A stretch of 64,000 nucleotides of DNA from Chrysogorgia sp. JL179-B06 (GCA_035772405.1 JAYKKM010000080.1:3534001-3598000); one strand, 5' to 3'. Positions 15,738 to 29,297 are shown, counted from the stretch's first letter. Numbers and translations: made by a program. The notes: a model not told the origin generated them from the letters alone.

Positions 15738-17350
15738 AGCCAATCAAATTGCAGCATTGGCATAAGACTGCCAGTAAGTTTTTGCAAATAAGTGAAAGCT
15801 AGCTGGATTTCTCGTGCTATTTTGAAAAAACATGCACTTGTGAGTTTTTTAAACCATGCTATATTTATCACCAATACAAATCCTAAAATTTCTATGAATT
15901 TGTGAAAGTTGTTTTTTAGAAATTTGGTATACAAACTTGAAACATAAACCGCCTATCAGATCACAAAACAATTACCGATACCTTAGAAAAGACTTCTTCA
16001 TATGCACCATATACAGTAACAATAACAATACTAGACCCACCACCAATACACGTTGGCTCAACGCATGACACAACACCTACTCGCACTAATTATGACACAA
16101 ACAAACGATGACGTAATGAACCAGACGTATATATAGGAAAACCTGACAACATGCTTTACTTGACTTTGAAGATGACCGGCCACTGAGGCCGTCGAAACAT
16201 CAATCATCAACAAAAATGTTGTTGTAATACTTTGCCTAATTAACTGGCAAGTTGGTGACGTCACACCTAGGGTAAACCTGATGAAGCTACTCCATGGGTG
16301 ACCGTGTTTCCGCGGAATTCTCTTTAAAATGTTGTGGTTCACTTGAAAAAGGAATACATTCACAAAAATCAAGTTTCAGATTTATAAAGACATGATGATG
16401 GCCAGATAAAATTTCGCTTTACCCCGGTTGTGACGTCACATGCATATCGAAAATACATCCAAGATGGCGTACAATGATTCAGGTAAGCATAAATCAATGC
16501 AATGCAATGCCAGTGGTGTGAGTACTCGTTACAATTGTAACGCGTTACCGTGTACTTGTTACATTTGTAGTAATTTTAACCAGTAATTAATTACTTTTTT
16601 GGCAAAGGAACGAAAAAGGTAATTAATTACAAAACAAAGGAACGCGTTCTTTTGCAGACGAAAATTACAAATTCCTTTCCTTAAATCTGTCATAAATATA
16701 ATAAATGTTATTTACCATCGAAAAATACCTATCGACAGACGAAAACAACTAAAGTTTGACGTGGATTTAAGTACATAGGTATTATGGCTCATGCTATGGC
16801 TAAAGGCCTTCTTGAAAATAGAGCAGACCCTGGGGTCTGGGGACGAGGTTGTGCCCGTGACACACACTCTCAACACGTGTCAAAGGTCATTTGACCCGTT
16901 TCTGGTAATCTGGTAAAGAGCAAAATCTCAGATGTTAGTATCAATAATATGGCAGAATATTTATAAACAATCGTTGTTACCAATGATACGGACGAGTTAA
17001 ACAACGATCTGCCAATCTCGTAACCAGAGCACAGCCCAGAGCCTGAATGTGTAGAAGCTGAAGCCATTGTTGTTGTGGACAACAAATTTAATTGTTTCTA
17101 TTAATAATGCAATGTTTCATAATAACAATTGTTTAAATTCCAACCTCATTCCTCTCATTAAACCTTGTCTCATTTTCATTTATGGTGTGAGGAATTTATT
17201 TGGCACAAGGTCTACATTACGACATTTAACGTAAAGGAATTTGTAATTAATTACTTTTTTCGGAGAGTAATTTTTTAATCGTAATTAATTACTTTTTAAG
17301 AGTGGTAATTGTAATTAGGAATTAATTCCTATTTGAGGGATAATTTTGCA
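15738..17350. other. Host intergenic DNA, no gene recognised
   Basis: Only short chance frames. There are several TAATTAATTAC repeats between 16570 and 17330 and a CCGGCCACTGAGGCCG inverted pair near 16175. No RNA gene or coding exon could be supported. Confidence 0.45.
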
Positions 17351-17356
17351 GCCCTG

Positions 17357-17711
17357 TGCAATGCAATGCAATGTAATGCAATGCAATGCAATGTAATTCG
17401 ATGCAATGCAATGCAATGCAATACAATGCAATGTAATGCAATGCAATGTAATGCAATGTAATGCAATATAATGCAATGTAATGCAATGTAATGCAATGTA
17501 ATGCAATGTAATGCAATGTAATGCAATGTAATGCAATGTAATGCAATGTAATGCAATGTAATGCAATGTAATGCAATGCAATGCAAAGTAATTCGATGCA
17601 ATGCAATACAATGCAATACAAATACTGCCAGAAGTTCATCACTAAAGCAATGCAATGCAATGTAATGCAATGTAATGCAATGTAATGCAATGTAATGCAA
17701 TGCAATACAAT
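17357..17711. repeat. ATGCA/ATGTA pentamer microsatellite
   Basis: Runs of ATGCA mixed with ATGTA, often as the 10-mer ATGCAATGTA, interrupted at about 17620-17646. The minus strand is open in all three frames, which explains three long but meaningless frames. Confidence 0.93.
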
Positions 17712-17995
17712 AGTTTATTTTACTACGTTACGCCTAAGAGCTAGAAAAGCTCCTTCATAATTAATACGAAAGTGCATCATATAATCAATAAAATATAATT
17801 CATTGATATAATTCATAGAACATTGCACACCGTATAACTCAAATATATGAATTTTATGTTCTCGTGACAAGAACAATATTTCACTCGTTCTCAGAGCTTA
17901 TTCGAGTTGCAAAGGTGGCAAGTGCATTATTGCGACTCCAAGATAAAATTCATATCTTTTCGATACCCCGTAATTTCCACTTTAGCTTTGTAGTA

Positions 17996-18622
17996 CAGTC
18001 GACTCCCGATAACTCGAGCCTTCAACGGGGAAATAGAAAAAGGTTCGAGTTATTGAGAGTAGTTCGAGTTACCGGGAGTTGAGAACAAATGACCGGAAAT
18101 AAGGAAAAAACGGTGTTTACTGTGTATTTCTATTCATACAGTGACATTTTAATCAAATTTCATTACTGTATGGAATGGAACAATATTTCTAATTATTATA
18201 AATCAGAACGTAACGTAACGTGAAACGAAACAAAACAAAACAAAGCAGCAGTAGAAGACTAGGTACTGCGAACAACATCGGGCTACTACTACAGAGTTCA
18301 TGCGATTCAGTTTTTTACAAGACAGAATACACGGCTGCTTCAAAATAAATTCAATTTTTTGGACTACAGTACAGTACTGTATTTTTTGATTGTCACGTCT
18401 TGACAAACGTGGTTCGAGTTATCGAGCTGGTAAATTATATAGATTACCTGAAGGGAAAAGAAAATTGCTTCGAGTTAGCGGGAGGCACGAGTTATCGAGG
18501 GTTCGAGTTACCGAGGGTAAAATTACAGTAAATGTATGACGGAAATCCAGGGGAAATAGATTTTGGTTCGAGTTAGCGCGAGGTTCGTGTTAGCGAGGGT
18601 TCCAGTTATCGGTAGTCGAATG
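17996..18622. mobile_element. pogo/Tigger-like MITE, 627 bp
   Basis: Left end CAGTCGACTCCCGATAACTC, right end the near-inverse GAGTTATC-type sequence ending GTAGTCGAATG (with substitutions). Flanked by TA on both sides, as expected for Tc1/mariner/pogo targets. Subterminal TTCGAGTTACCGAGGG repeats. No transposase. Confidence 0.75.
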
Positions 18623-18624
18623 TA

Positions 18625-19920
18625 GTTATATACAGATGCATGTATGTACTGTGGAATCAGTCCCTTGGCATTGCCATATATCATAGAAGCAAACGGCTAT
18701 ATTCTTAGTGGCAACACATGTACAGATAACGACAAATTTAAAAGAAATACCTCAAATAAATAATTGAAGAACGTCAATTTATAATTATTTTGAAAACATT
18801 GCTTTCACTGTAGTATATACGTTTTAAAAATGTACTCCTTGCATATTTAATTTCATTTAACTATACCTAATTGCATCGGTAATCCGTATCACTTACAATA
18901 ATTCAGAGAACCGTATATAACATGAATTCTTCGAATTACAACTCCCATAACTGTTTGTCTTTCCGTTAAAATCTAGTATAGAGAATTATAACTATGGCCA
19001 GGCGACCCTAGTGATAATGGGGAGATATGATCCTCCTGATTATCTTGCCTCGTTGATACTAAATCAATCATAGGAGACGTCAACGGTTACCAAGCGCCTT
19101 ACCTTCGATTTGTTGTGCTTGTAAAGTTTTCCAGTCACCTTGTAACAGTAAATGAAGTTTCTTATTGTTCAGTCTTTGCTGCCAAGTTTATCCTTGAGTT
19201 GTTATTGTGCGTGCTCGTTTTTAAACCGTTGATTATAATTAAAAATAATTTTTATGCAAAACAATCGTTGCTTTCGCTATCCGCGGGGAATATAAGGAGT
19301 TCTCTGTTCTCACACGAGCTTTAAACAAAGGAGTTTTCTATTTATTTTCTTTCAATCAAGCACATGCAAACTGTATTTTCTTCCTGTCTCATACTTTTAT
19401 TGGTTATGGATGTAATAGTTTTGATTTTATAATGAAATGAATTTAGTTTTATATGTAACTTAAGTAACTTTAAGAATGTATTGTTGTAAGAGCATTCAGA
19501 CTATTCCGGCAGTATAATGCTCTTAAAGGTCTTTATTATTATTATTTCGTTACTGTAGCATTTCTTGTATAAAACTCACAGTTTTAAGGAAAAAGAATAT
19601 CGAAATGACAGGGGAAATGCATGACCTGTACACAAGACGTGCTGCGTTTTTCTTGTTTCATGTATGAACACTAAATAGGAGATCTAACAATATATAAACG
19701 AATATCATGAAACTTTAAAACCCCGTTTGATACCCGGTATTAATTTCACTTTACGTTTCAATCTCTAAATAAGGATCTTTGCTCAAAATGTTAGACCTCC
19801 CAACCATTCAGAGTATTCTATTTGTGTTTCTGCCTACGCAGCACAACACTTTTTTAATCACTCATCACTCATTTGTTCTCGTTTTTATTCAGAGTCTATA
19901 TTTCTAGAAATATATATAAT
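18625..19920. other. Host intergenic DNA with a possible LINE tail
   Basis: No gene recognised. Near 19485-19552 an AAGAGCATT...AATGCTCTT stem precedes CTTTATTATTATTATT, which looks like the 3' tail of a non-LTR element. Otherwise AT-rich with short chance frames. Confidence 0.4.
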
Positions 19921-19923
19921 GTT

Positions 19924-20290
<367 letters not shown>

Positions 20291-21150
20291 TGGTTCACTA
20301 AGTTTACTTTCACTCACGAGAACACTACTTCAACTCATAAGATATACCGCATATACCGCATAACATATAATATATATACATATACATACATATACATGCA
20401 TACATATATATACTTTATAATATATATTATTGTGTCTCAGCTTTTAGACTTTGCAATGAACCGTCAAAATACAAGAAGCTTTAAGCATGTCAGAGAACCA
20501 CCGCCCACGAGTGCCACCACCCACGAGTATAACCGCGTGCAATACAGAAACAACAAATGTCCATTGAAATTTACAATGACGTAAATGAAAAACGTTTTGA
20601 ATGATATTTACAATTTCGACTCATGGTTGTCACATGGGCAATGGATGTTTTTTATCATATATCAGCGAATTATAAACGAAACTTGATTGGCATTTATATG
20701 CGTATGGCTTACACTAAATTAAACTATATAACTGAATGATTATCGCAAGAAAACATCGCCAGTCTACATAACATTAGGGATTTCTTCATTAATGTTCCAT
20801 TGTGAAATGAGCCGAGAAGAACAAGAGGAGAGAAATATAAAAGCTTCTGCAAAATATTGTCAATCGTTTGACAGCAATGCTGGCTTAACAAAAACATCTG
20901 AGCGGAAACGCATCGGAGGGGTTTTGAACTACCATTCCAGCTCACTTCCGTGTTTGATAATGTAGTCCCAAACGTAATTACTTTTAAAAAATACATCCGA
21001 ATGCCAATTTCAACTCCCTGATTTTCATTCCAACAATCTTCAAAATGCAACAAATTCAGTCTCAGACACCTTAATTTTTAAATCAGTTTTTCCTGGTAAC
21101 ATGTCCCCCGAACCCTCTAGAAATATTGTGCCTTCGGCGCTCGCTCGTAC
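20291..21150. other. Host intergenic DNA, no gene recognised
   Basis: AT-rich TATACATA tracts to about 20410, then unique-looking sequence with short chance frames only. Confidence 0.4.
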
Positions 21151-21151
21151 C

Positions 21152-21747
21152 CGATTTGAACTGGATTTGGACTGGATTCGGTCTGTATTTGGACTAGATT
21201 TGGACTGTATTTGGACTAGATTTGTACTGCATTTGGACTATAGTTGAACTGCATTTGGATAAGATTTGAATTACATTTGGACTATATTTGGACTGTATTT
21301 GGACTAGATTTGAATTACATTTGGACTATATTTGGACTGTATTTGGACTAGATTTGAATTACATTTGTACTATATTTGGACTGTATTTGGATTAGATTTG
21401 AATTACATTTGGACTATATTTGGACTGTATTTGGACTAGATTTGAATTACATTTGTACTATATTTGGACTGTATTTGGACTAGATTTGAATTACATTTGG
21501 ACTATATTTGGACTGTATTTGGACTAGATTTGAATTACATTTGTACTATATTTGGACTGTATTTGGACTAGATTTGAATTACATTTGGACTATATTTGGA
21601 CTGTATTTGGACTAGATTTGAATTACATTTGTACTATATTTGGACTGTATTTGGACTAGATTTGAATTACATTTGGACTATATTTGGACTGTATTTGGAC
21701 TAGATTTGAATTACATTTGGACTATATTTGGACTGTATTTGGACTAG
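21152..21747. repeat. Satellite of 11-bp units in a 44-bp higher-order repeat
   Basis: Basic word TTTGGACTGTA and variants (GGACTAGA, GAATTACA, GGACTATA), arranged four to a 44-bp block. Every other block tends to have GTACTATA instead of GGACTATA, giving an 88-bp alternation. About 13 blocks. Confidence 0.92.
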
Positions 21748-22779
21748 ACAGTTCTTCTAATTTAAACAGTCAGTTCTTCTAATTTAAATAGTCAGTTCTT
21801 CTAATTTAAACAGTCAGTTCTTCTAATTTAAACAGTCAGTTATTCTAATATAAACAGTCAGTTCTTCTAATTTAAACAGTCAGTTCTTCTAATTTAAATA
21901 GTCAGTTCTTCTAATTTAAATAGTCAGTTCTTCTAATTTAAACAGTCAGTTCTTCTAATTTAAATAGTCAGTTCTTCTAATTTAAACAGTCAGTTCTTCT
22001 AATTTAAATAGTCAGTTCTTCTAATTTAAATAGTCAGTTCTTCTAATTTAAACAGTCAGTTCTTCTAATTTAAACAGTCAGTTCTTCTAATTTAAATAGT
22101 CAGTTATTATAATATAAACAGTCAGTTCTTCTAATTTAAACAGTCAGTTCTTCTAATTTAGACAGTCAGTTCTTCTAATTTAAACAGTCAGTTCTTCTAA
22201 TTTAAATAGTCAGTTCTTCTAATTTAAATAGTCAGTTCTTCTAATTTAAACAGTCAGTTCTTCTAATTTAAACAGTCAGTTCTTCTAATTTAAACAGTCA
22301 GTTCTTCTGATTTAAATAGTCAGTTCTTCTAATTTAAACAGTCAGTTCTTTTAATTTAAACAGTCAGTTCTTCTAATTTAAATAGTCAGTTCTTCTAATT
22401 TAAATAGTCAGTTCTTCTAATTTAAATAGTCAGTTCTTCTAATTTAAATTGTCAGTTCTTCTAATTTAAACAGTCAGTTCTTCTAATTTAAACAGTCAGT
22501 TCTTCTAATTTAAACAGTCAGTTCTTCTAATTTAAATAGTCAGTTCTTCTAATTTAAATAGTCAGTTCTTCTAATTTAAATAGTCAGTTCTTCTAATTTA
22601 AATAGTCAGTTCTTCTAATTTAAATAGTAGGTTCTTCTAATTTAAATAGTCAGTTCTTCTAATTTAAATGGTAGGTTCTTCTAATTTCAATAGTCAGTTC
22701 TTCTAATTTAAATAGTCGGTTCTTCTAATTTAAATAGTCAGTTCTTCTGATTTAAATAGTCAGTTCTTCTAATTTAAAT
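21748..22779. repeat. 22-bp satellite array, about 47 copies
   Basis: Unit CAGTTCTTCTAATTTAAA plus CAGT or TAGT, with only occasional substitutions. Directly abuts the 11-bp satellite. No spacers, so it is not a CRISPR array. Confidence 0.95.
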
Positions 22780-22785
22780 GCTTTT

Positions 22786-23850
22786 TTATCCAAAACAAAG
22801 GCTAATTATTTATTCCAATTGTAATTCCAACGTCGTCGTCCTTCTAAACAGGTGACACGACGTAATCGAGGTTTTTGGAATTTTTCCGCTCTGTAGGCGA
22901 CGTCAACTGCCACGAGTTTTAGTTTCGTTTACCCTGAACACTTATGCACGAGTGAATCCCAACAGTGGCCATTCCTCCGAGACACCCTCATGGGTCATTT
23001 GCTTCCAATCGGTACACAGGGGCCGGACATTGTACTAGGGCTCAAGGACCCCGGGGATTCGACAATGATGAAATCCACAAAGTACTATGAGAATGAATGT
23101 TTTCCTTGTGGTTTATGTCATTAAACGTTTCTTAAACTGGTTTGTGCTCCCGGAGGAGGGACATTTGCCCACCTATAAGTGACCCGTAGCCGGGAATTAG
23201 CACTACCGTTACAAAAATAGGTGCGCGGTGCGTACCTGTGTCTACTGGAATCATGGAATGTGAGTTATAACAGGTAGAAGTGAGGCTAAAATGGTTAAAA
23301 TAAAATGGTAAAATGGTGGATTTTCATTTTTGTTATATTTCCATTTTGTAGATAACCTTTTTTGATTAGATTCTGGTTCTTTTATAGTTTCTTAGCATGT
23401 TTTCATACGCTTGATTTATCTGTACCTTCAGGTGGTTCGGAGATATTGGTATTAAAATTTTCTTGTTCTGATGTTCGCTTTAATCAGCTTTAATCAGCTT
23501 TAATAAATATATTTAAACAAATATTGAGACCTTTAATTTCAAATTGTAAAAATCCTTGAGTTGAAACATTCTGAAAATAAATTACCAGGTTTTGCATACC
23601 TTAATCATTGTTATCAAAACACATTTTCCAAATGAATTGGGCACACCATATAAATCCCTTCAGTGATAATCAAATATTTTAAAAGCATATTGAGTATCTT
23701 TCAAAATTGCCACTGCAATTGTAACCAATAGTAAGTAAAGCTAACTATAATTTAATTGATCACATAAAAATATTTTATTTATAGCATTTTCAAGGGGAAA
23801 AAAGATTCATCATTATACGTCATAGATAAATGATTCATTGTATTGTAATT
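22786..23850. other. Host intergenic DNA, no gene recognised
   Basis: Includes a GC-richer stretch at 22830-23270 and a triple GCTTTAATCA repeat near 23480-23505. Nothing codes convincingly. Confidence 0.4.
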
Positions 23851-24390
23851 TTTATCATAAGCTGAAACCAGTTCTGGGACATTAGAAAAGGCCATACAAA
23901 AGTGCATTGCAGTTGTCCAGTTTTGATGTAACAAAGGCATGTACAAGAGTCTTAGCAGTATCCAGAATAAGAAACTTTCTGATACGCGAAATAACTCGGA
24001 TCGAGTAGAAAGCAGATTTACAAACGTTGGTGATGTGGTTATCTAGGCTAACATAAGAGTCAAAAGTGACGCCAATGTTCCTCGCCTGGTCAGAGGGCTG
24101 AAGTTGTACGCTGGCTACCATGCATGTAATGAGGTGGAGCAGGACGATGCTTAGCATGGAGGACTAGGATCTTTGTCTTATATCGTCATTCAATTTCAAG
24201 TTGTTGTGTACAGCATCAGGCATCAATGTCATTAATGCATGATTCCAGCCTTAGTTTGGCGTGCTCGAGATCTCCAGCAACAGATGTCTTAAAAGTGTAG
24301 TAAATCTGTGTGTCATCAGCGTATTGAAAATTTATTCAAGCAATCGTGTAGAAATGAAAGCACAGAGTTGATCCTGGCTGAGGCTTGTGA
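23850..24390 (-). pseudogene. Degenerate LINE reverse transcriptase
   Basis: Frames on the minus strand include FQYADDTQIYYTF (RT catalytic YADD, near 24310-24340), then after stops and shifts NIGVTFDSYVSLDNHITNV and LVHAFVTSKLDNCNALLYG, landmarks of the CR1/L2/Jockey-type RT C-terminal region. Multiple stops and frameshifts: non-functional. Confidence 0.82.
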
Positions 24391-24519
24391 ATCAATCGGC
24401 TTTGCATTACTACTCAGTGAAACTTTCTCCGAGCGGAAATGCTTTTATACTTTATAATTTTACGAAATCAGTGTTAACACATGCGAAAGGAGACAGCAAT
24501 GTTCCACCAACCGATAACA

Positions 24520-24813
24520 TTAATAGCCCTGGATTATTAATAGAACACGGATTCGGTGGATATATCTATTATTTATTTTCTGCGGTCGATATACGATGAC
24601 AACACGCAGACTTGTAGAAGATTGTTTTAGTAATAAGTCAGTAAATTCAAATGACTTGAATTTAGTCGTAATACATGATTGCTTTTGAAATCGGATCATC
24701 TTCTTGTATAATAATCCAACACCACCTCCCCTAGAATCTCTGGGCACGTTATAGAATTCATATCCGTTTGGACTGATGTCGCGAATAATATATTCATCAG
24801 ATTCCTTTGACAA
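24520..24813 (-). pseudogene. LINE endonuclease fragment
   Basis: Part of an APE-type endonuclease: NGYEFYNVPRDSRGGGVGLL followed by TSLRVVIVYRPQ. It lies upstream of the RT pseudogene on the same strand, so both are remnants of one element with the intervening part deleted. Confidence 0.75.
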
Positions 24814-24944
24814 CTCAAGTCTCTATTATTGCTGTTAAAGACATTGCTGCACATTGTTTGCCAGCAATTTGTCAAAAATCTCATTTGGCTCCCTAGACTG
24901 AAGTCAGCACATACAGTTTTATTTGCAACTTTCTTCAACATCAT

Positions 24945-25480
24945 TAGAAAGTCTCAATATAGCAGTAGTACATCATTATCACTAACCAATCAACAGTTTC
25001 AAACACTCAACAGTTTCAATAGTTTCATGTTGTATCAAAGTTGGTAAAGTTCAGTTGTTTCAAAGTTGGTAAATAAAAGACATTCATGTAAAACAACGTT
25101 AGCATTGTATTCCAGAATCTCTCTGTTTGAGAAAATTAACATGTGAACCCACTCTTGATCGGAATTATTCAATACTCATCCCCATATTTGCAGTGTTTGT
25201 ATATGTGTGAGTAATAGCAATAGTGCATGAATGTAAATAATTTGTCTGACTACTAACTGACCACTATGGCAACAGTCAATTTGAATGATTTATCTGACTC
25301 AATAGCAAATTGTCAATGTGTTAGCAATAGTCATTGTTCAACAGTTTTTTTGTAAGATTTTCAGTAGTTTTTGGAAACTTTTTCAAGATTTGTTTGTAAT
25401 ACAGTCAACACGCAAGCACCTGACCGAAAATATTGGTCAGTGCAAACACAACACAATATAGCCGCACGCTGTCAAACCTG
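24945..25480. other. Host intergenic DNA, no gene recognised
   Basis: Repeated CAACAGTTTCAA and AAAGTTGGTAAA words near 24985-25075; otherwise unremarkable. Confidence 0.35.
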
Positions 25481-25483
25481 AAA

Positions 25484-25712
25484 GAGATAAAATAATGCCT
25501 TGTCAACGCTTAAAAGAGTCACTATAGACTTCCATGTCGAAAATATGAAAAGCCAGAAACAAATAAACGAGCAAAATCACAGAGAATGTTGTTGACATTT
25601 TGGAGGGAAAGAGATAAAATAATGCTTTGTCAACGTTTAAAAGAGTCACTATAAACGTTCATGTCGAAAAAATGAAAAGCGAGAAATAAAGAAACGGGAA
25701 GATCACAGAGAA
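25484..25712. repeat. Tandem duplication, about 122-bp period
   Basis: GAGATAAAATAATGC..TTGTCAACG..TAAAAGAGTCACTATA..CATGTCGAAAA occurs at about 25484 and again at about 25608 with small changes. A third partial ATATGAAAAGCGAGAAA follows. Confidence 0.8.
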
Positions 25713-26455
25713 AGAAAATATGAAAAGCGAGAAAAAAATATGAAAGAATTTAGCACAATCACATCAAATTCGCATCAATCGCAGGCTCTTATCCGTAAAC
25801 GTAGCGAAATCGTCGTACGCCGCCCGGGAATATCCAGGGCCGTCGAGAGTCAGAACGGGCCCTCCGATATTTTTAGTTTCAATAGCGTTATCTTGAAGTG
25901 AATAATTTTGTATAGTTGTATCTCAAAAACTTAAAACGTATCTTAAATTCAAAGAACAACCTGGTGATGGAATTTTTTATGGCTCCCTTGTTTCAGTTGC
26001 ATTGTTTGTCTGTATCGACGCGTGAATGCGGCAATCTTGAAATTTGAACCTTTGAGAAGCTTAACGCTAATCCAGTGAGTTGTGTTGTCAGAAAGCTGAA
26101 AGTAGCAGGGTCTGTATTGACTGTATGTTTTGGCCTGTAGAAATGAAAAGCTACAAAATATTTCCGTTGACGTACATTTTATGCCCCCGAACATTTTGCA
26201 ATGCTGGGACTGGGGCCTGTAACTCCGTTAGTTTTGACAAAATACTATATTATTATTACGAATACTAAGCCTTAGCCAGGACCAGAAAGTTCCCAGCAAT
26301 GATCAACTTACCATGGTTTTGCTGGGCCTCAGCAGCAAGTTGTTAATTAATAATATAATATATGATATCTTCATGGACCAAATTTTTTGCGGGCCCCTTC
26401 TTGGCCAGGGCCAATTACCCCGCCTACACCCCCCCCCCCTGTCATATATGACCAT
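25713..26455. other. Host intergenic DNA, no gene recognised
   Basis: Short frames only. A ten-C run lies at about 26430-26439, just before the foldback element. Confidence 0.35.
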
Positions 26456-28360
26456 GGCCAAAAATAGTCGAGAAAAATTTACTAGTCGAGAATCGTCAAT
26501 CATGTGTCCAGAAAAATTTACATGTCGTTAAATCGGCCAAAAATGACGAAACATAAGTATGCGCCGTTGTTTATAAATAGTCGAGATTTATAAATAGTCG
26601 AGATTTAGTAGTCGAGATCGGGTAAATGACCCGACTTTGTTTAATTAATCGAACTTTTTGAGCTACGCGTGCCTGTTTCGTCATAGTCGACAAATGTTTT
26701 AATCGACGCTGTTTTTTTAACCGACTCTTCTGGGGTAGGCGAGAATCGATACTTCGCATTCACCGAGCAAAATGGTACGGGGAGGGTCGCAAATTTTTTT
26801 TGAAGGGGGAATCACCAATCGCTTTATACTCTCTATGGGTTGGTAACTAATTGGTAGGGTTCCAGTGCTTGACAAGACGAACCGAAATAAACACACATTG
26901 TATTACTGTGTCATTTACGGGTTTATGATGTCAGGCTGACCGAGATTATCAAACAAATATCAAACATGACATATATTAGCAAATGGTCTGGCAAGGCAGT
27001 TTGCTCAGCCTTGCGGCGTGGCGAAATTCTCACGAAAACTCCGCCGGACACGAGAAGAAACAGCTGCCTTGCCAGGCCATTTGCTAAGCTGTTTCCTCTC
27101 GTGTGCGGCGGGCTTGATTATCAAAATTAAATCAATGGCGATATTTTTTGTTTTGTGATAGAAATGAAACAATAATGAAAAATAAACGTTTAAAAGTCAG
27201 GTATCCAGATCCAAAAAACACCTTGTCACAGTGGCCACAGCCAATAATCACGCAAAACTTCAGTCGGTTACGGCGATTTCCCGCGGATTCGTTTTCCGCC
27301 CCGTGTTCTGACGGTCCCACGGCTTTCACCGGACCCGATCCTTGGAAACTTTGTGTTATCGGCACTGTGGAATATGGCCGATTCGAATATGTCTGATTCA
27401 AATACGCCTGGTAGTGGCAGAAGATGGCTGCGTGGTTTGCTTGAAAACGAGCAAGTCCTTTGCGCACTTTCAGGTGCTATTCAAGGGACTACCCAACCTG
27501 CTAGTGGTAATGTGACAACATCTAACTTACCAAGCAATGTAGGAACGAGCATATACGAACAGACAAAATCTGAGAAATGTCAAGAATATTTGGACGCACT
27601 CCGAGGAGTAACGCACCGCAATTTAATATGCCAGCCATACAACTTCACCAGAAATAAAAAAGGAAAAGGGTAGGTCGCTTTGTTGTATACTGACCTGATT
27701 TGTAATATTATAATGGTATTACCATTTTTAAGCCTGATGTTTTATTGTTTTGGACCTTGTTAAAATATTTATTGTTGACATTAATATTTGTTAGCCGCAC
27801 AGAGATCAGAGGCGAGAAGACTGGGGAATTAGGAAGAAATGTACAGAAAACGTACAAGAAACGTATAGTGAGCGTACAGTCGATACAAAGCCTTAGCCAT
27901 GTGCAAATGTTTTCCCGCCATTGTAAAGTCGTTGAACATGACAGTTGAGCCTTTGTTGCTATTACAATGTCATTAAACATGACTATCATCATAAACCCGT
28001 TAAATGTATAGTTACAATGTGTGTTTATTTCAGTTCGTCTTGTCAAGCACTGGAACCCTACATAAAGCGATTGGTGATTCCTTTTTCAAAAAAATTTGCG
28101 ACCCTCCTCGTAGTATCGATTCTCGCCTACCTCGATTGACCAGCGTCGATTAAAACATTTGTCGACAATCACGAAACAGGCACGCGTAGCTCGCGATTAA
28201 TTAAACAAAGTCGCGGGTAAATTAAATCTCGACTATTTATAAACAACGGCGCATACTAATCGTTTCCGATCATTTTTGGCCGATTTAACGACATGTAAAT
28301 TTTTCACGACACATGATTGACGATTCTCGACTAGTGAATTTTTCTCGACCATTTTTGGCC
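26456..28360. mobile_element. Foldback-type element with 400-480 bp inverted repeats
   Basis: Left arm about 26456-26938 and right arm about 27980-28360 are inverted copies (GGCCAAAAATAGTCGAGAAA at the outer left end, the inverse at the outer right), with many TAGTCGAGA-type words. Indels make the arms unequal. Between them is about 1 kb of unrelated sequence with an inner hairpin near 26978-27090 and a possible exon. No transposase seen. Confidence 0.78.
27374..27673 (+). CDS. Possible first exon inside the foldback element, 99 codons
   Basis: Frame starting MADSNMSDSN, with RRWLRGLLENEQVLCALSGA and a basic end NFTRNKKGKG. Its stop lies beside GGGTAGGT, which could be a splice donor. The non-repetitive composition suggests real coding. 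It may be a captured host exon or the N-terminus of a lost transposase. Family not recognised. Confidence 0.3.
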   Translation: MADSNMSDSNTPGSGRRWLRGLLENEQVLCALSGAIQGTTQPASGNVTTSNLPSNVGTSIYEQTKSEKCQEYLDALRGVTHRNLICQPYNFTRNKKGKG

Positions 28361-29291
28361 GAAACGGCGCGCCATATAGAACAAAACCCTGACAACAGCA
28401 AAGAAAACTGAACATTTGTGTACATTGCACAATCGCCTCAATGAGATCAAATATCTTATTAATGGCATATTATATTACAAATGAAAACGACTCGTCATCA
28501 CCATGATAATACACCTCATGCTAGGTGCTTTCCCCGAACTGGAACTCTTGGAAATCGCTCACAATCATATTCGATATTTTGATTACTGTTCAGTTTGAAG
28601 AAGCAAGTTACGATATTATATCCTTGTACAGATAGTTATACAGGTAAGAAGTACGTGCTCGGTTAATATCATCCTTAATAGCTCTTGAATCATTGTGTCA
28701 ACTTCGTAAATGTGATTCAATCGAACCAGTACATCATTATAACCTTCGCTCTCCATCTCAGTCTCGGTAGCTCATGGTTAGAGCGTCTCACCGGCAATCA
28801 GAAAGTTAGACAGGTTCGATCATTGTCTGGGAAACATTTTCTGACGATTTCAACTTGATTATCATTCATGTATCTTGATTCACAACGATATACATATAAC
28901 GAATACACTTGATCTCATTGATTTAGCAAAATTGAGATTTAAATATCTAAATATATACAATCGAGGGGTCTTCCTTGGCCTGGAGCTGTGGTGATTTGAT
29001 CTCTCGGATGATTTCTGTTATGCAGGTTCTACTGTATATTATGTAGCTAGAACAGACAAGTAAAGGTACATTTTAGCGCGTAAGAGAATACATTTCCTAA
29101 GCCTAAGGACCTATTTATATGATAACGAGTTATCCGGGTAGTCAAGTATAGTTTCTCGGCATATGGCGAGTTCCATTGAGTCACCAGGGCGAAGCCTTAG
29201 CGTACCAAATAGCGGTAAATAACTTTGTAACTCGCCTTATAGCAAGAACTCGGCAACCGAGGGATAAACTCCCGGTATGTAAACACTTCTC
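28361..29291. other. Host DNA left of element 2
   Basis: No gene recognised apart from the tRNA-like repeat. The last six bases before element 2 form its target duplication. Confidence 0.4.
28764..28838 (+). ncRNA. tRNA-like SINE head
   Basis: A-box-like GTAGCTCATGGTTAGAGC and B-box-like AGGTTCGATC at about tRNA spacing. The acceptor stem does not close, so it is taken as a tRNA-derived repeat. Confidence 0.45.
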
Positions 29292-29297
29292 TCCGGG
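29292..29297. repeat. Left 6-bp target duplication of element 2
   Basis: TCCGGG, identical to 48560-48565. Confidence 0.93.

Noticed and set aside
17315..17705. Three overlapping minus-strand proteins rich in LHYIALHCIT
   Set aside because: Translation of the ATGCA microsatellite.
21748..22779. CRISPR-like array
   Set aside because: The 22-bp units are contiguous without spacers, in an animal genome: a satellite.
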